Of a stretch of 64,000 bases of DNA, positions 45,502 through 53,224 are shown one piece after another. Under the pieces are notes generated by a model. It saw only the letters and a list, made by a program, of their open reading frames with translations. It was not told where the DNA came from and did not search any database. The DNA comes from Sphingobacterium thalpophilum. Lineage in GTDB: Bacteria > Bacteroidota > Bacteroidia > Sphingobacteriales > Sphingobacteriaceae. The translations under genes were made by a program, and so were the position numbers. Location: contig CAMBMM010000001.1 in the NCBI GenBank assembly GCA_945868825.1, positions 434,001 through 498,000 of the forward strand, given 5' to 3'. Numbering within the stretch: the first letter of the stretch is position 1; every line of letters begins with the position of its first letter.

Positions 45502-46374
45502 TTACTTTCTTAAGGTAATTTCTTTGGTTTTTCCATTGGCACTTAAGGTTGCCTTATTGTCGCAAGTACCGGTTCCATAATCTAATGTTAGCTGAGGGCG
45601 ACCAGTTATGTTGATTAATAACTTACCAGAACTAATGTAAAGGCAAGCCACTTTTTTAACCAATGGTTCTAAGGTAGTGTATGAATAGGTTTTACCTCCA
45701 GCAGAGGTAGCACTTAAACTTCCACTCATAGAAAACTCATCATCGGTTGGGCTAGTATTCGAATTTTCTATCCAAGTAATGGTTTTTACTGCGGTTAAGG
45801 TAGATGTTCCGCCAGTTGCACGAATACGCGAATTGTTTATGGTAACCGTAAAGCTGTAATTACCGGCTGCATTTGGCCCGTTATTTACAATAGATTTAGT
45901 ACCCTCAATTTTATCGCCATTGATGTAAAAATTATCAAAGCTAATATTAATTGTGGTGCCAGCTTGTTTGAAACGACCACTATAAACGGCTACAATCTTG
46001 CCTTTTTTCAATTTGCCACCATCGTCGCAACCTGTACCATAATCTATAGTTACAGTTTTAGGAAATGTGTTACCGCTTGGACTTACCGTTACGGTTCTGC
46101 AGGTAGTATTAGGTATTAACCATGTTGAAGAAGAGGTAGCATCTGTAGCTAAGCCCGTTGAATTAGTTACCGGCACGTCGAATAAACTCACATTTTGCGA
46201 ACTGATTAAGAATAAATCATTAAAGGTGTCGGTAACAGTCTCGTCACCTTGAGCGCTTTCAATAACAGTGTCGGAATCTATTGTGGAAATTTCTTCTGTT
46301 TTTTTACAAGAAGATACAAATGTTAAGGTAGCCAAGCATGCTACCGTAAAATAAGTGTAAAGGTTCTTTTTCAT
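45502..46374 (-). CDS. Lipoprotein of unknown function
   Basis: A 290-residue exported lipoprotein. The signal peptide ends in the lipobox 'TFVSSCKK', with Cys about residue 23. The mature part is rich in Thr, Ser and Asn and predicted to be all beta. A motif 'DYGTGCDDG' recurs near the C-terminus as 'DYGTGTCDN', suggesting two related units each with a Cys. I know similar proteins only as hypothetical Bacteroidota lipoproteins. The ATG at 46374 is chosen because the lipoprotein signal starts there; an upstream ATG at 46452 adds 26 residues that break the signal. Confidence 0.82.
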   Translation of the reverse strand: MKKNLYTYFTVACLATLTFVSSCKKTEEISTIDSDTVIESAQGDETVTDTFNDLFLISSQNVSLFDVPVTNSTGLATDATSSSTWLIPNTTCRTVTVSPSGNTFPKTVTIDYGTGCDDGGKLKKGKIVAVYSGRFKQAGTTINISFDNFYINGDKIEGTKSIVNNGPNAAGNYSFTVTINNSRIRATGGTSTLTAVKTITWIENSNTSPTDDEFSMSGSLSATSAGGKTYSYTTLEPLVKKVACLYISSGKLLINITGRPQLTLDYGTGTCDNKATLSANGKTKEITLRK

Positions 46375-46487
46375 TTTGATTGTTGTTTGGGTTTTCACTT
46401 TATTGTTTTGGTTTATTGCTTTGATAAAGTTAAACAATAAAGGTTTAACCATATATTATTTTTTTTAGAAAATGTAACCGATAAGTG

Positions 46488-46495
46488 TATTTTTG
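46488..46495 (+). promoter_or_regulatory. -7 box for the trans-sulfuration gene at 46512
   Basis: TATTTTTG ends 16 bases before the ATG at 46512, giving a leader of about 12 bases. Confidence 0.5.
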
Positions 46496-46511
46496 AATAT
46501 AATCTAAGCAT

Positions 46512-47657
46512 ATGCAATTCGGAACCAAAGCCATACATGCTGGTCAAGAGCCAGATCCAACAACGGGAGCCATTATGACTCCAATATTTCAAACTTCTAC
46601 CTATTGGCAAGAATCGCCTGGTAAGCATAAAGGTTATGCATATGCTCGAGGGAAAAATCCAACTAGAAAAGCTTTGGAAGATTGTATGGCTGCCTTAGAA
46701 AATGCAGAATTTGGTTTAGCATTTTCGAGTGGAATGGGTGCAACCGATACCGTAATGAAACTACTTAAACCAGGCGATGAAGTAATTACTGGAAACGATT
46801 TATATGGCGGATCTTACCGTATGTTTACCCAAATATTTGCTCAATACGGTATCAAATTCCATTTTATTGATTTAGACGATGCGGCCAATATTAGCAACTA
46901 TATAACTGAAAATACAAAGTTAATTTGGATTGAAACACCCACCAATCCAACTATGCGCATTGTAGATATAGAAGCTGCCGCTGTCATTGCCAAAGCAAAA
47001 AACCTACTGCTAGTGGTTGATAATACCTTTGCTTCGCCGTATTTACAAAACCCCATTGATTTGGGTGCCGATATAGTGATGCACTCTGCCACCAAATATT
47101 TGGGTGGCCACTCCGATGTGATTATGGGGGCTTTGCTTACTAACCGTAAAGACTTATTTGACAGACTAGCTTTTATTCAAAATTCATGCGGTGCCGTACC
47201 AGGCCCAATGGATTGCTTTTTAGTGTTAAGAGGTTTAAAAACCTTGCATTTGCGCATGAAAGCACATTGCGAAAATGGACGTAAAGTAGCCGAATATTTA
47301 AAAAATCATCCGAAAGTAGAAGTAGTGTATTGGCCAGGTTTTATAGATCATCCCAATCACGAAATCGCAAAAAAACAAATGCGTGATTTCGGTGGCATGA
47401 TTTCTTTTAGTACCAAAGGAGCTACATTAGAATCAACCTTTAAGTTAGCTTCTTCATTTAAAGTATTTTCTTTAGCCGAATCTTTGGGTGGGGTAGAATC
47501 GCTCATAAATCATCCGGCAACTATGACACATGCCTCTATACCAAAAGCCGAACGCGATAAAGCTGGAGTAACCGACACCTTATTGCGTTTAAGCGTTGGG
47601 GTAGAAGATGCAGAAGATATTTTAGCCGACTTAGAACAAGCTTTAGCCCGTATTTAA
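46512..47657 (+). CDS. Trans-sulfuration PLP enzyme (second copy)
   Basis: A 381-residue cystathionine gamma-synthase/lyase-type enzyme. It shows '[20 protein letters not shown]', '[20 protein letters not shown]', the PLP Lys in '[18 protein letters not shown]', and '[17 protein letters not shown]'. It differs clearly from the paralogue at 34526. The '[10 protein letters not shown]' and 'GQEPDP' start is the form usually named cystathionine gamma-synthase/lyase in this phylum. A TIGR02757 gene overlaps its stop by one base. Confidence 0.9.
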   Translation: MQFGTKAIHAGQEPDPTTGAIMTPIFQTSTYWQESPGKHKGYAYARGKNPTRKALEDCMAALENAEFGLAFSSGMGATDTVMKLLKPGDEVITGNDLYGGSYRMFTQIFAQYGIKFHFIDLDDAANISNYITENTKLIWIETPTNPTMRIVDIEAAAVIAKAKNLLLVVDNTFASPYLQNPIDLGADIVMHSATKYLGGHSDVIMGALLTNRKDLFDRLAFIQNSCGAVPGPMDCFLVLRGLKTLHLRMKAHCENGRKVAEYLKNHPKVEVVYWPGFIDHPNHEIAKKQMRDFGGMISFSTKGATLESTFKLASSFKVFSLAESLGGVESLINHPATMTHASIPKAERDKAGVTDTLLRLSVGVEDAEDILADLEQALARI

Positions 47658-48430
47658 TGTTTCCCTCACCCGATGATCTTCGTGTTTTTTTAGATCAAAA
47701 GGTAGCGCAATACAATCAAAAAGAGTTTATAGCCCACGATCCGATAAGTATTCCGCACTTGTTTAGTAAAAAACAAGACATTGAGATTATGGGATTTTGG
47801 GCTGCCGTATTGGCTTGGGGGCAACGCAAAACCATTATTAATAAATGTAAGGAACTTATTCAGCTAATGGACTATAGTCCTTACGACTTTATTTGTCATC
47901 ACGAAGATTCGGATTTAAAGCGTCTTTTGGGTTTTAAACACCGCACTTTTAATGCTACCGATACACTCTATTTTATCCAATTTTTTCAGCAGCATTACCA
48001 AAACCACCAAAGTCTAGAATCGGCATTTTTTAGTACCGAGAGCCAAACTATGGAACAGATGCTCAATCGGTTTCGCAGTAATTTCTTTGCCTTTACGCCC
48101 GATTATCCAGCCCGAACAAAGAAGCACATTGCCGCACCCAGTCAAAAATCGGCTTGTAAACGCATCAATATGTTTTTACGTTGGATGGTTAGAAAAGATA
48201 GCCAAGGTGTAGATTTTGGCCTATGGAAAAATATAAAACCAAACCAATTGGTTTGCCCTATTGATGTGCATGTAGAACGGGTTGCCCGAAAATTAGGCCT
48301 CATAGAACGTAAAAACCTAGATTGGATTACTGCAGTAGAACTCACCGAACAGCTTAAAACCTTTGATGCACAAGATCCTGTAAAATATGATTTTGCATTA
48401 TTTGGTTTAGGTGTAGAAGAAGGCTTTTAA
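47657..48430 (+). CDS. TIGR02757 family protein
   Basis: A 257-residue protein of the TIGR02757 group, known by sequence only. 'EIMGFWAAVLAWGQRKTII' and the C-terminal 'CPIDVHVERVARKLGLIER' with 'DPVKYDFALFGLGVEE' are characteristic, the latter reminiscent of helix-hairpin-helix DNA glycosylases, so a role with DNA is possible but unproven. It starts on the last base of the upstream gene. Confidence 0.88.
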   Translation: MFPSPDDLRVFLDQKVAQYNQKEFIAHDPISIPHLFSKKQDIEIMGFWAAVLAWGQRKTIINKCKELIQLMDYSPYDFICHHEDSDLKRLLGFKHRTFNATDTLYFIQFFQQHYQNHQSLESAFFSTESQTMEQMLNRFRSNFFAFTPDYPARTKKHIAAPSQKSACKRINMFLRWMVRKDSQGVDFGLWKNIKPNQLVCPIDVHVERVARKLGLIERKNLDWITAVELTEQLKTFDAQDPVKYDFALFGLGVEEGF

Positions 48431-48448
48431 AGCCTGCATAATAAGCGG

Positions 48449-48456
48449 TATATTTG
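48449..48456 (+). promoter_or_regulatory. -7 box directly before mnmE (leaderless candidate)
   Basis: TATATTTG ends four bases before the mnmE ATG at 48461. Confidence 0.55.
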
Positions 48457-48460
48457 CGCC

Positions 48461-49822
48461 ATGTTTCAGCAAGACGATACGATTGTAGCCTTAGCCACGC
48501 CTAGCGGGAGTGGAGCCATTGGCCTTATCCGCTTGTCTGGACCCGAGGCCATTACCATTACCCAACAGGTATTTAAAGGCAAAAATTTAAGCAAACAAGC
48601 CTCTCACACCATTCATTTCGGAACTATTAAAGATGGTGAGCAAATTATTGATGAAGTATTAGTTTCTCTTTTTATAGGTCCACATTCATATACCAAAGAG
48701 CATGTGGTGGAGATTTCTACCCACGGATCTTCTTATATTATTCAAAAAATTATTAGGCTGCTTATTGGCAAAGGCGCTCGTGCTGCCAAAGCTGGTGAAT
48801 TTACCTTGAGAGCCTTTTTAAACGGCCAGTTAGATTTATCGCAAGCAGAGGCCGTAGCTGATTTAATAGCTTCCGATTCCCAGGCTTCACACCAATTGGC
48901 CATGCAGCAAATGCGTGGTGGTTTTTCTACGCAATTACAACAGTTACGAGAAGAACTAATCCATTTCGCTTCCATGATTGAGCTAGAGCTGGATTTTGCT
49001 GAAGAAGATGTAGAGTTTGCCAATAGAGATGACTTAAAAGCATTAATTTTGAAGATTAATGCCGTTCTGCACAAGCTTATTCAGTCTTTTGAGCAAGGGA
49101 ATGTGTTAAAAACGGGCGTTCCGGTGGTAATTGCCGGTTGGCCCAATGTGGGTAAATCAACCTTATTAAACACCTTATTAAACGAAGAACGGGCTATTGT
49201 TTCAGAAATAGCTGGTACCACCCGAGATACCATTGAAGATGAATTAACCATTAACGGTATTGTTTTCCGATTTATAGATACTGCTGGCATTCGTGTTACG
49301 CAAGACACCATTGAGGCTATAGGCGTGGAGCGTACGCATGAAAAAATGAAACAAGCCAAATTGATATTGTATTTGGTTAGCCCAGATCAGCCTAAACAGA
49401 TTATTGAGGAACAATTGCTCGGTTTAGAAACGGCTACTATTCCGTTTTTAACTATTTTAAATAAAGCAGATATGCTGAGTGAAAGTCAAGAAGAAGTTTT
49501 TAACCAAATTCCACTAATTCGACTGTCAGCCAAAAATAAAACAGGTATTGAGGAATTGAAAACAGCTATTTTAGAAAAAATACAGTTACACAATATTGCC
49601 GCCGATGAGGTCTTAATTAGCAATACCCGACATGTAGAAGCTTTGCAAAAAACCGAAAGTGCCCTTGCCAACGTGTTATTCAATCTCGATACTTTGGTAA
49701 CCTCCGATTTTATCTCCAGCGATATTAAGCAAGCGCTACACTATTTGGGTGAAATTACGGGCTTGGTTACTACCGATGATTTGTTGGAAAATATCTTTTC
49801 TAAATTTTGTATCGGTAAATAA
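48461..49822 (+). CDS. mnmE: tRNA modification GTPase MnmE
   Basis: With MnmG it installs cmnm5 on the wobble uridine of tRNAs. The 453 residues have the N-terminal folate-binding domain ('DTIVALATPSGSGAIGLIRLSG'-type start), a helical domain, and an inserted G domain with G1 'AGWPNVGKSTLL', 'GTTRDTIEDEL', 'DTAGIR' and 'NKAD'. It ends in the catalytic 'FCIGK'. The frame in phase with the next gene overlapping its 3' end is a shadow. Confidence 0.97.
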   Translation: MFQQDDTIVALATPSGSGAIGLIRLSGPEAITITQQVFKGKNLSKQASHTIHFGTIKDGEQIIDEVLVSLFIGPHSYTKEHVVEISTHGSSYIIQKIIRLLIGKGARAAKAGEFTLRAFLNGQLDLSQAEAVADLIASDSQASHQLAMQQMRGGFSTQLQQLREELIHFASMIELELDFAEEDVEFANRDDLKALILKINAVLHKLIQSFEQGNVLKTGVPVVIAGWPNVGKSTLLNTLLNEERAIVSEIAGTTRDTIEDELTINGIVFRFIDTAGIRVTQDTIEAIGVERTHEKMKQAKLILYLVSPDQPKQIIEEQLLGLETATIPFLTILNKADMLSESQEEVFNQIPLIRLSAKNKTGIEELKTAILEKIQLHNIAADEVLISNTRHVEALQKTESALANVLFNLDTLVTSDFISSDIKQALHYLGEITGLVTTDDLLENIFSKFCIGK

Positions 49823-49871
49823 GTTTCCCCATTTTTTTTATGCATATTTATTTCAACCAATCATTTTTTCT

Positions 49872-51005
49872 ATGCGCTTACATACCATCATATTACTAGT
49901 ACTTGCTGGCTCTGTTTTACATTCTTGTTCAAAAAAAACAAATACCACTGCGCTAGCTTCTTCACCAGAAATGTATCTAGGCGCCGATTTATCATATATC
50001 AACGAAATAGAAAATTGTGGAGCCCAATATCGTCAGAATGGACAAAACATTGAGCCCTATACAATTTTTGCTGCAAAAGGCTGCAATTTGGTACGCCTAC
50101 GCTTGTGGCACAACCCAACTTGGAGTAATTTTTCCAATTATGCCGATGTAAAACGAAGTATGCAACGTGCAAAAGCTAAAAATATGCCCGTATTACTCGA
50201 TTTTCATTATTCAGATACGTGGGCCGATCCTGGAAACCAAGCCATACCCGCAGCTTGGGCTAGTATTACCAACGTAACCACCTTGGGTGATAGCGTATAT
50301 AATTATACCTTAAACACACTTTTAAAGTTAGGAGCCGAAAATTTAACACCTAGCATCGTTCAGGTAGGTAACGAAATAAACAGTGAGGTGCTACAACCCA
50401 ATGGTCAACCCAAATACACTATCAACTGGACTCGAAATGCGTCATTAATCAATCGAGGTATTCAAGGCGTACGCGAAGCTTCTCGTAGGTTAAATAAAAA
50501 TATAGAGGTGCTGCTGCACATTGCGCAACCCGAAAACGCATTGTGGTGGTTCCAACAGGCATCCGCTAATTCAATTAGCGATTTCGATTGGATTGGGGTT
50601 TCGTATTATCCCCTTTGGTCAACCACTTCACTTACCAATTTACCCGGAACCATTCAAACTTTAATAAATACCTACCGTAAAAAATTCATGATTGTAGAAA
50701 CGGCCTACCCGTATACCTTACAAAATGCCGATGGTTCGACTAATATTTTAGGTCAAACAGCTTTATTAAGTGGGTATCCGGCTACACCAGAGGGGCAGAA
50801 AAATTACATGATTCAATTGGTGAAACAAACACTAGCTGGTGGAGGAAAGGGTGTGGTGTATTGGGAACCTGCTTGGGTGATCAACACCTGTACCACGCCA
50901 TGGGCTACGGGTTCGGCCTGGGATAATGCCACATTTTTCAATAGCCAAAATCAAAATGAGGCATTGCCTGTATTCGATTTCTTCAATCAAGCTAATTACA
51001 GATAA
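49872..51005 (+). CDS. Arabinogalactan endo-beta-1,4-galactanase (GH53), lipoprotein
   Basis: A 378-residue glycoside hydrolase family 53 enzyme that cuts beta-1,4-galactan. A lipoprotein signal ends 'GSVLHSCSKK'. The TIM barrel shows 'MYLGADLSYINEIENCG', 'LVRLRLWHNP', 'VLLDFHYSDTWADPG', the acid/base Glu in 'VQVGNEINSEV' and the nucleophile Glu in 'KFMIVETAYPYT'. The ATG at 49872 starts the signal; longer in-frame starts lie inside mnmE. galK follows after two bases, so galactose release and phosphorylation are coupled. Confidence 0.92.
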   Translation: MRLHTIILLVLAGSVLHSCSKKTNTTALASSPEMYLGADLSYINEIENCGAQYRQNGQNIEPYTIFAAKGCNLVRLRLWHNPTWSNFSNYADVKRSMQRAKAKNMPVLLDFHYSDTWADPGNQAIPAAWASITNVTTLGDSVYNYTLNTLLKLGAENLTPSIVQVGNEINSEVLQPNGQPKYTINWTRNASLINRGIQGVREASRRLNKNIEVLLHIAQPENALWWFQQASANSISDFDWIGVSYYPLWSTTSLTNLPGTIQTLINTYRKKFMIVETAYPYTLQNADGSTNILGQTALLSGYPATPEGQKNYMIQLVKQTLAGGGKGVVYWEPAWVINTCTTPWATGSAWDNATFFNSQNQNEALPVFDFFNQANYR

Positions 51006-51007
51006 AA

Positions 51008-52168
51008 ATGAGTGAATTAACCGAAAAAGTAATTTCGGCCTTTCGTGTTAATTTTAAGCACGAACCAAGCTATACTATTTTATCTCCCGGCCGAATTAAT
51101 ATTATAGGAGAGCACGTAGATTATAACGATGGCTTTGTATTGCCTGCGGCCATTGATAAATATGTTTGTTTGGCCATTGCCGAGAGCGGAACTAGTCAAT
51201 GTACCTTGGTAGCGCTTGATTTAGATAAAAGCTACACATTTGATTTAAATACAGAATTAGTCCCCGTGGCCGATATGTGGGCAAACTATATTTTAGGTGT
51301 AGTAGCGCCTTTAAAAAAGCAATTTAAAGGTTTTAATATCACATTTAGCAGTACCATCCCCATGGGTTCTGGCTTATCTTCCTCTGCTGCGGTAGAATGT
51401 GGGGCTGCCTTTGCTTTAAATACACTATTTGATTTAGGACTTAGTAAAGAGCAATTGGCAAAATTAGGCCAAAAAGCAGAACATACCTTTGTAGGTGTAA
51501 AATGTGGTATTATGGACCAATTTGCCAGTGTTTTTGGTAAAGCGAACCAAGTAATTAAGTTAGACTGTAACACGCTTGCTTATGAATATTACCCAGCTAA
51601 CCTAGGAGATTATTGTTTGGTTTTGTTGGATAGTAAAGTAAAACATACACACTTGACATCGGGTTATAATACCCGAAGATATGAGGTGGAAACCGGTTTA
51701 CAAATTATAAAAAATGCTTTTCCGGAGGTAAACAGCTATAGAGATTGTACAATGGAGCTATTGGAGGCTGTAAAAGATGGATTAGGCTTAACGCTCTACA
51801 AACGCTGTTCTTTTGTGGTGCAAGAAATTAATCGGGTAGGGGAAGCTGTTGAAGCTTTAAGAAACAACGACTTTGAAACCCTTGGCAAATTGATGAACTC
51901 CACCCATGAAGGACTTTCTGCAGACTACGAAGTAAGTTGTGATGAGTTAGATTTTTTGGTAGCTCAAGCCCAAAATTTACCTGGTGTATTGGGTGCCCGT
52001 ATGATGGGAGGTGGCTTTGGGGGCTGTACCATTAATTTACTGAAAAAATCGGCTTTATTAAAACTTGAAGATGAGATTCAATTGGCTTATAAAAAACGTT
52101 TTGGAATAGATTTAGAAGTGTATAAGGTAGCTATTTCGGAAGGAACACACCTATATAATCAAAATTAG
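51008..52168 (+). CDS. galK: Galactokinase
   Basis: Phosphorylates galactose at C1 in the Leloir pathway. The 386 residues carry the GHMP motifs 'SPGRINIIGEHVDYNDGFVLP' (galactokinase signature, quoted in part), 'PMGSGLSSSAAVECGAAF' (ATP loop) and 'GARMMGGGFGGCTINLL'. The catalytic Asp lies in 'KCGIMDQFASVFG'. It is two bases downstream of the secreted galactanase, so galactan-derived galactose is the likely source. galT/galE are not in the window. Confidence 0.95.
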   Translation: MSELTEKVISAFRVNFKHEPSYTILSPGRINIIGEHVDYNDGFVLPAAIDKYVCLAIAESGTSQCTLVALDLDKSYTFDLNTELVPVADMWANYILGVVAPLKKQFKGFNITFSSTIPMGSGLSSSAAVECGAAFALNTLFDLGLSKEQLAKLGQKAEHTFVGVKCGIMDQFASVFGKANQVIKLDCNTLAYEYYPANLGDYCLVLLDSKVKHTHLTSGYNTRRYEVETGLQIIKNAFPEVNSYRDCTMELLEAVKDGLGLTLYKRCSFVVQEINRVGEAVEALRNNDFETLGKLMNSTHEGLSADYEVSCDELDFLVAQAQNLPGVLGARMMGGGFGGCTINLLKKSALLKLEDEIQLAYKKRFGIDLEVYKVAISEGTHLYNQN

Positions 52169-52189
52169 TTAAGCAGTTTAAAACGCTTA

Positions 52190-52205
52190 TGTAAATACAT
52201 TTACA
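52190..52205. promoter_or_regulatory. Palindrome in the proteorhodopsin upstream region
   Basis: TGTAAAT and ATTTACA flank a two-base centre, a perfect 7+7 inverted repeat, 21 bases after the galK stop and about 235 bases before the opsin gene. It could be an operator, but also a weak galK 3' hairpin. No known regulator motif fits exactly. Confidence 0.3.
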
Positions 52206-52326
52206 ATTGCTGTTTTCCACAATTTATTTTTTAGAAAACCTATAAAAAGTATTTTCAGTCCATTTTTTTTGTAAAATGTTGATAATTATACCAAAACTAT
52301 CTATTCAAAAACTATGTGTTTTTTAA

Positions 52327-52338
52327 AAACAATTGTTT
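52327..52338. promoter_or_regulatory. AT-rich palindrome near the likely opsin promoter
   Basis: AAACAATTGTTT is a perfect 12-base palindrome. Directly beside it TATTTTTA resembles a -7 box with one mismatch (last G to A), about 90 bases before the opsin ATG. The surrounding DNA is so AT-rich that chance is a real alternative. Confidence 0.25.
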
Positions 52339-52359
52339 ATTTTTATTCAAACCTAAATA

Positions 52360-52422
52360 AAGTGGTAGCAAGACCATCTCAAAAAATCTGGGCGTTTCCG
52401 AAAAGCCATACGAGTAGGACTT
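52360..52422 (+). promoter_or_regulatory. Possible structured 5' leader of the opsin mRNA
   Basis: This stretch is less AT-rich than its surroundings and can fold as an outer stem (AAGT 52360-52363 with ACTT 52419-52422) enclosing a TGGT/ACCA hairpin (52363-52366 with 52373-52376) and a GGC/GCC hairpin (52391-52393 with 52405-52407) with an inner TTT/AAA pairing. The stems are short and position 52363 is used twice, so it is only a suggestion. It matches no riboswitch class I know. The opsin ATG follows 17 bases later. Confidence 0.3.
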
Positions 52423-52439
52423 AACCAAAAATAAACATT

Positions 52440-53159
52440 ATGTCAAATCTTTTATTAGATGCTTCTATGGTCATTTCTAATACTGACTATGTAGCTTTTA
52501 CCTTTTTTATAGGCACCATGGCAATGATGGCTGCTGCTGTTTTCTTCTTCTTTGAAGTAGGAAATACTGCCCCAGAGTGGAGAACTTCTGTTCTTGTTTC
52601 TGGTTTAATTACATTCATTGCAGCTGTACATTATTATTACATGAGAGGTTACAGTTTGGAAACTGGTGAATCACCAATATTTTTCCGCTATGTAGATTGG
52701 ATTTTAACTGTGCCTTTGATGTGTGTTGAATTTTATTTAATCACCAAAAAAGCAGGTGCTAAAGTTAGCTTATTGTGGAAACTTATTTTTGCTTCGGTAA
52801 TTATGTTAGTTACCGGATATTGGGGAGAGGCTGTTGCCAGAGACCAAGCCGCATTCTGGGGCTTAGTATCAGGTTTAGCTTATTTCTACATTGTGTATGA
52901 AGTATTTGCTGGTGAAGTGGCAAAACTTGCAAAAGCAAGTAACCCTGCCGTTCAAAAAGCAGTAGGTGCTTTACTTAAATTTGTAATCATTGGATGGGCT
53001 ATCTATCCAATTGGCTACATGGCTGGTACAGCCGATGGACAGTGGTATGCTTTCATGAAAGATTTACCACTTGATATGGATATCATTTACAACATCGGTG
53101 ATGCGGTAAATAAAATCGGTTTTGGTTTAGTGATTTACTCACTTAGCCGTTCTAAGTAA
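52440..53159 (+). CDS. Proteorhodopsin, light-driven outward proton pump
   Basis: A 239-residue seven-helix retinal protein of the inner membrane. The residues match the green proteorhodopsin: His64 (H75), Arg83 (R94), proton acceptor Asp86 (D97), Thr90, donor Glu97 (E108), Asp221 (D227) and retinal Schiff-base Lys225 (K231). The DTE triad marks a proton pump, not a sodium (NDQ) pump. Met94 at the tuning site predicts green absorption. Gly141 replaces Phe152 of the classical protein, the fenestration position of xanthorhodopsin. There is no cleavable signal peptide. A hairpin terminator follows, then crtY-blh, which make the retinal. Confidence 0.97.
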   Translation: MSNLLLDASMVISNTDYVAFTFFIGTMAMMAAAVFFFFEVGNTAPEWRTSVLVSGLITFIAAVHYYYMRGYSLETGESPIFFRYVDWILTVPLMCVEFYLITKKAGAKVSLLWKLIFASVIMLVTGYWGEAVARDQAAFWGLVSGLAYFYIVYEVFAGEVAKLAKASNPAVQKAVGALLKFVIIGWAIYPIGYMAGTADGQWYAFMKDLPLDMDIIYNIGDAVNKIGFGLVIYSLSRSK

Positions 53160-53180
53160 TTTTATCATTTAGGTTTAACT

Positions 53181-53218
53181 AAAAGGTACTCGTATTTTAC
53201 GAGTACCTTTTGTTTTTT
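53181..53218 (+). terminator. Strong hairpin terminator between opsin and crtY
   Basis: AAAAGGTACTCGTA (53181-53194) pairs perfectly over 14 bases with TACGAGTACCTTTT (53198-53211) around a three-base loop, and a T-rich tract follows. It starts 22 bases after the opsin stop and ends about seven bases before the crtY ATG. Confidence 0.9.
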
Positions 53219-53224
53219 GTACAC

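Noticed and set aside
49749-49871. Longer galactanase start within mnmE
   Set aside because: The extra codons are mnmE in another frame; the lipoprotein signal begins at 49872.
52440-53159. Sodium-pumping (NDQ) or chloride-pumping rhodopsin
   Set aside because: The helix C residues are Asp86, Thr90 and Glu97, the proton-pump triad.
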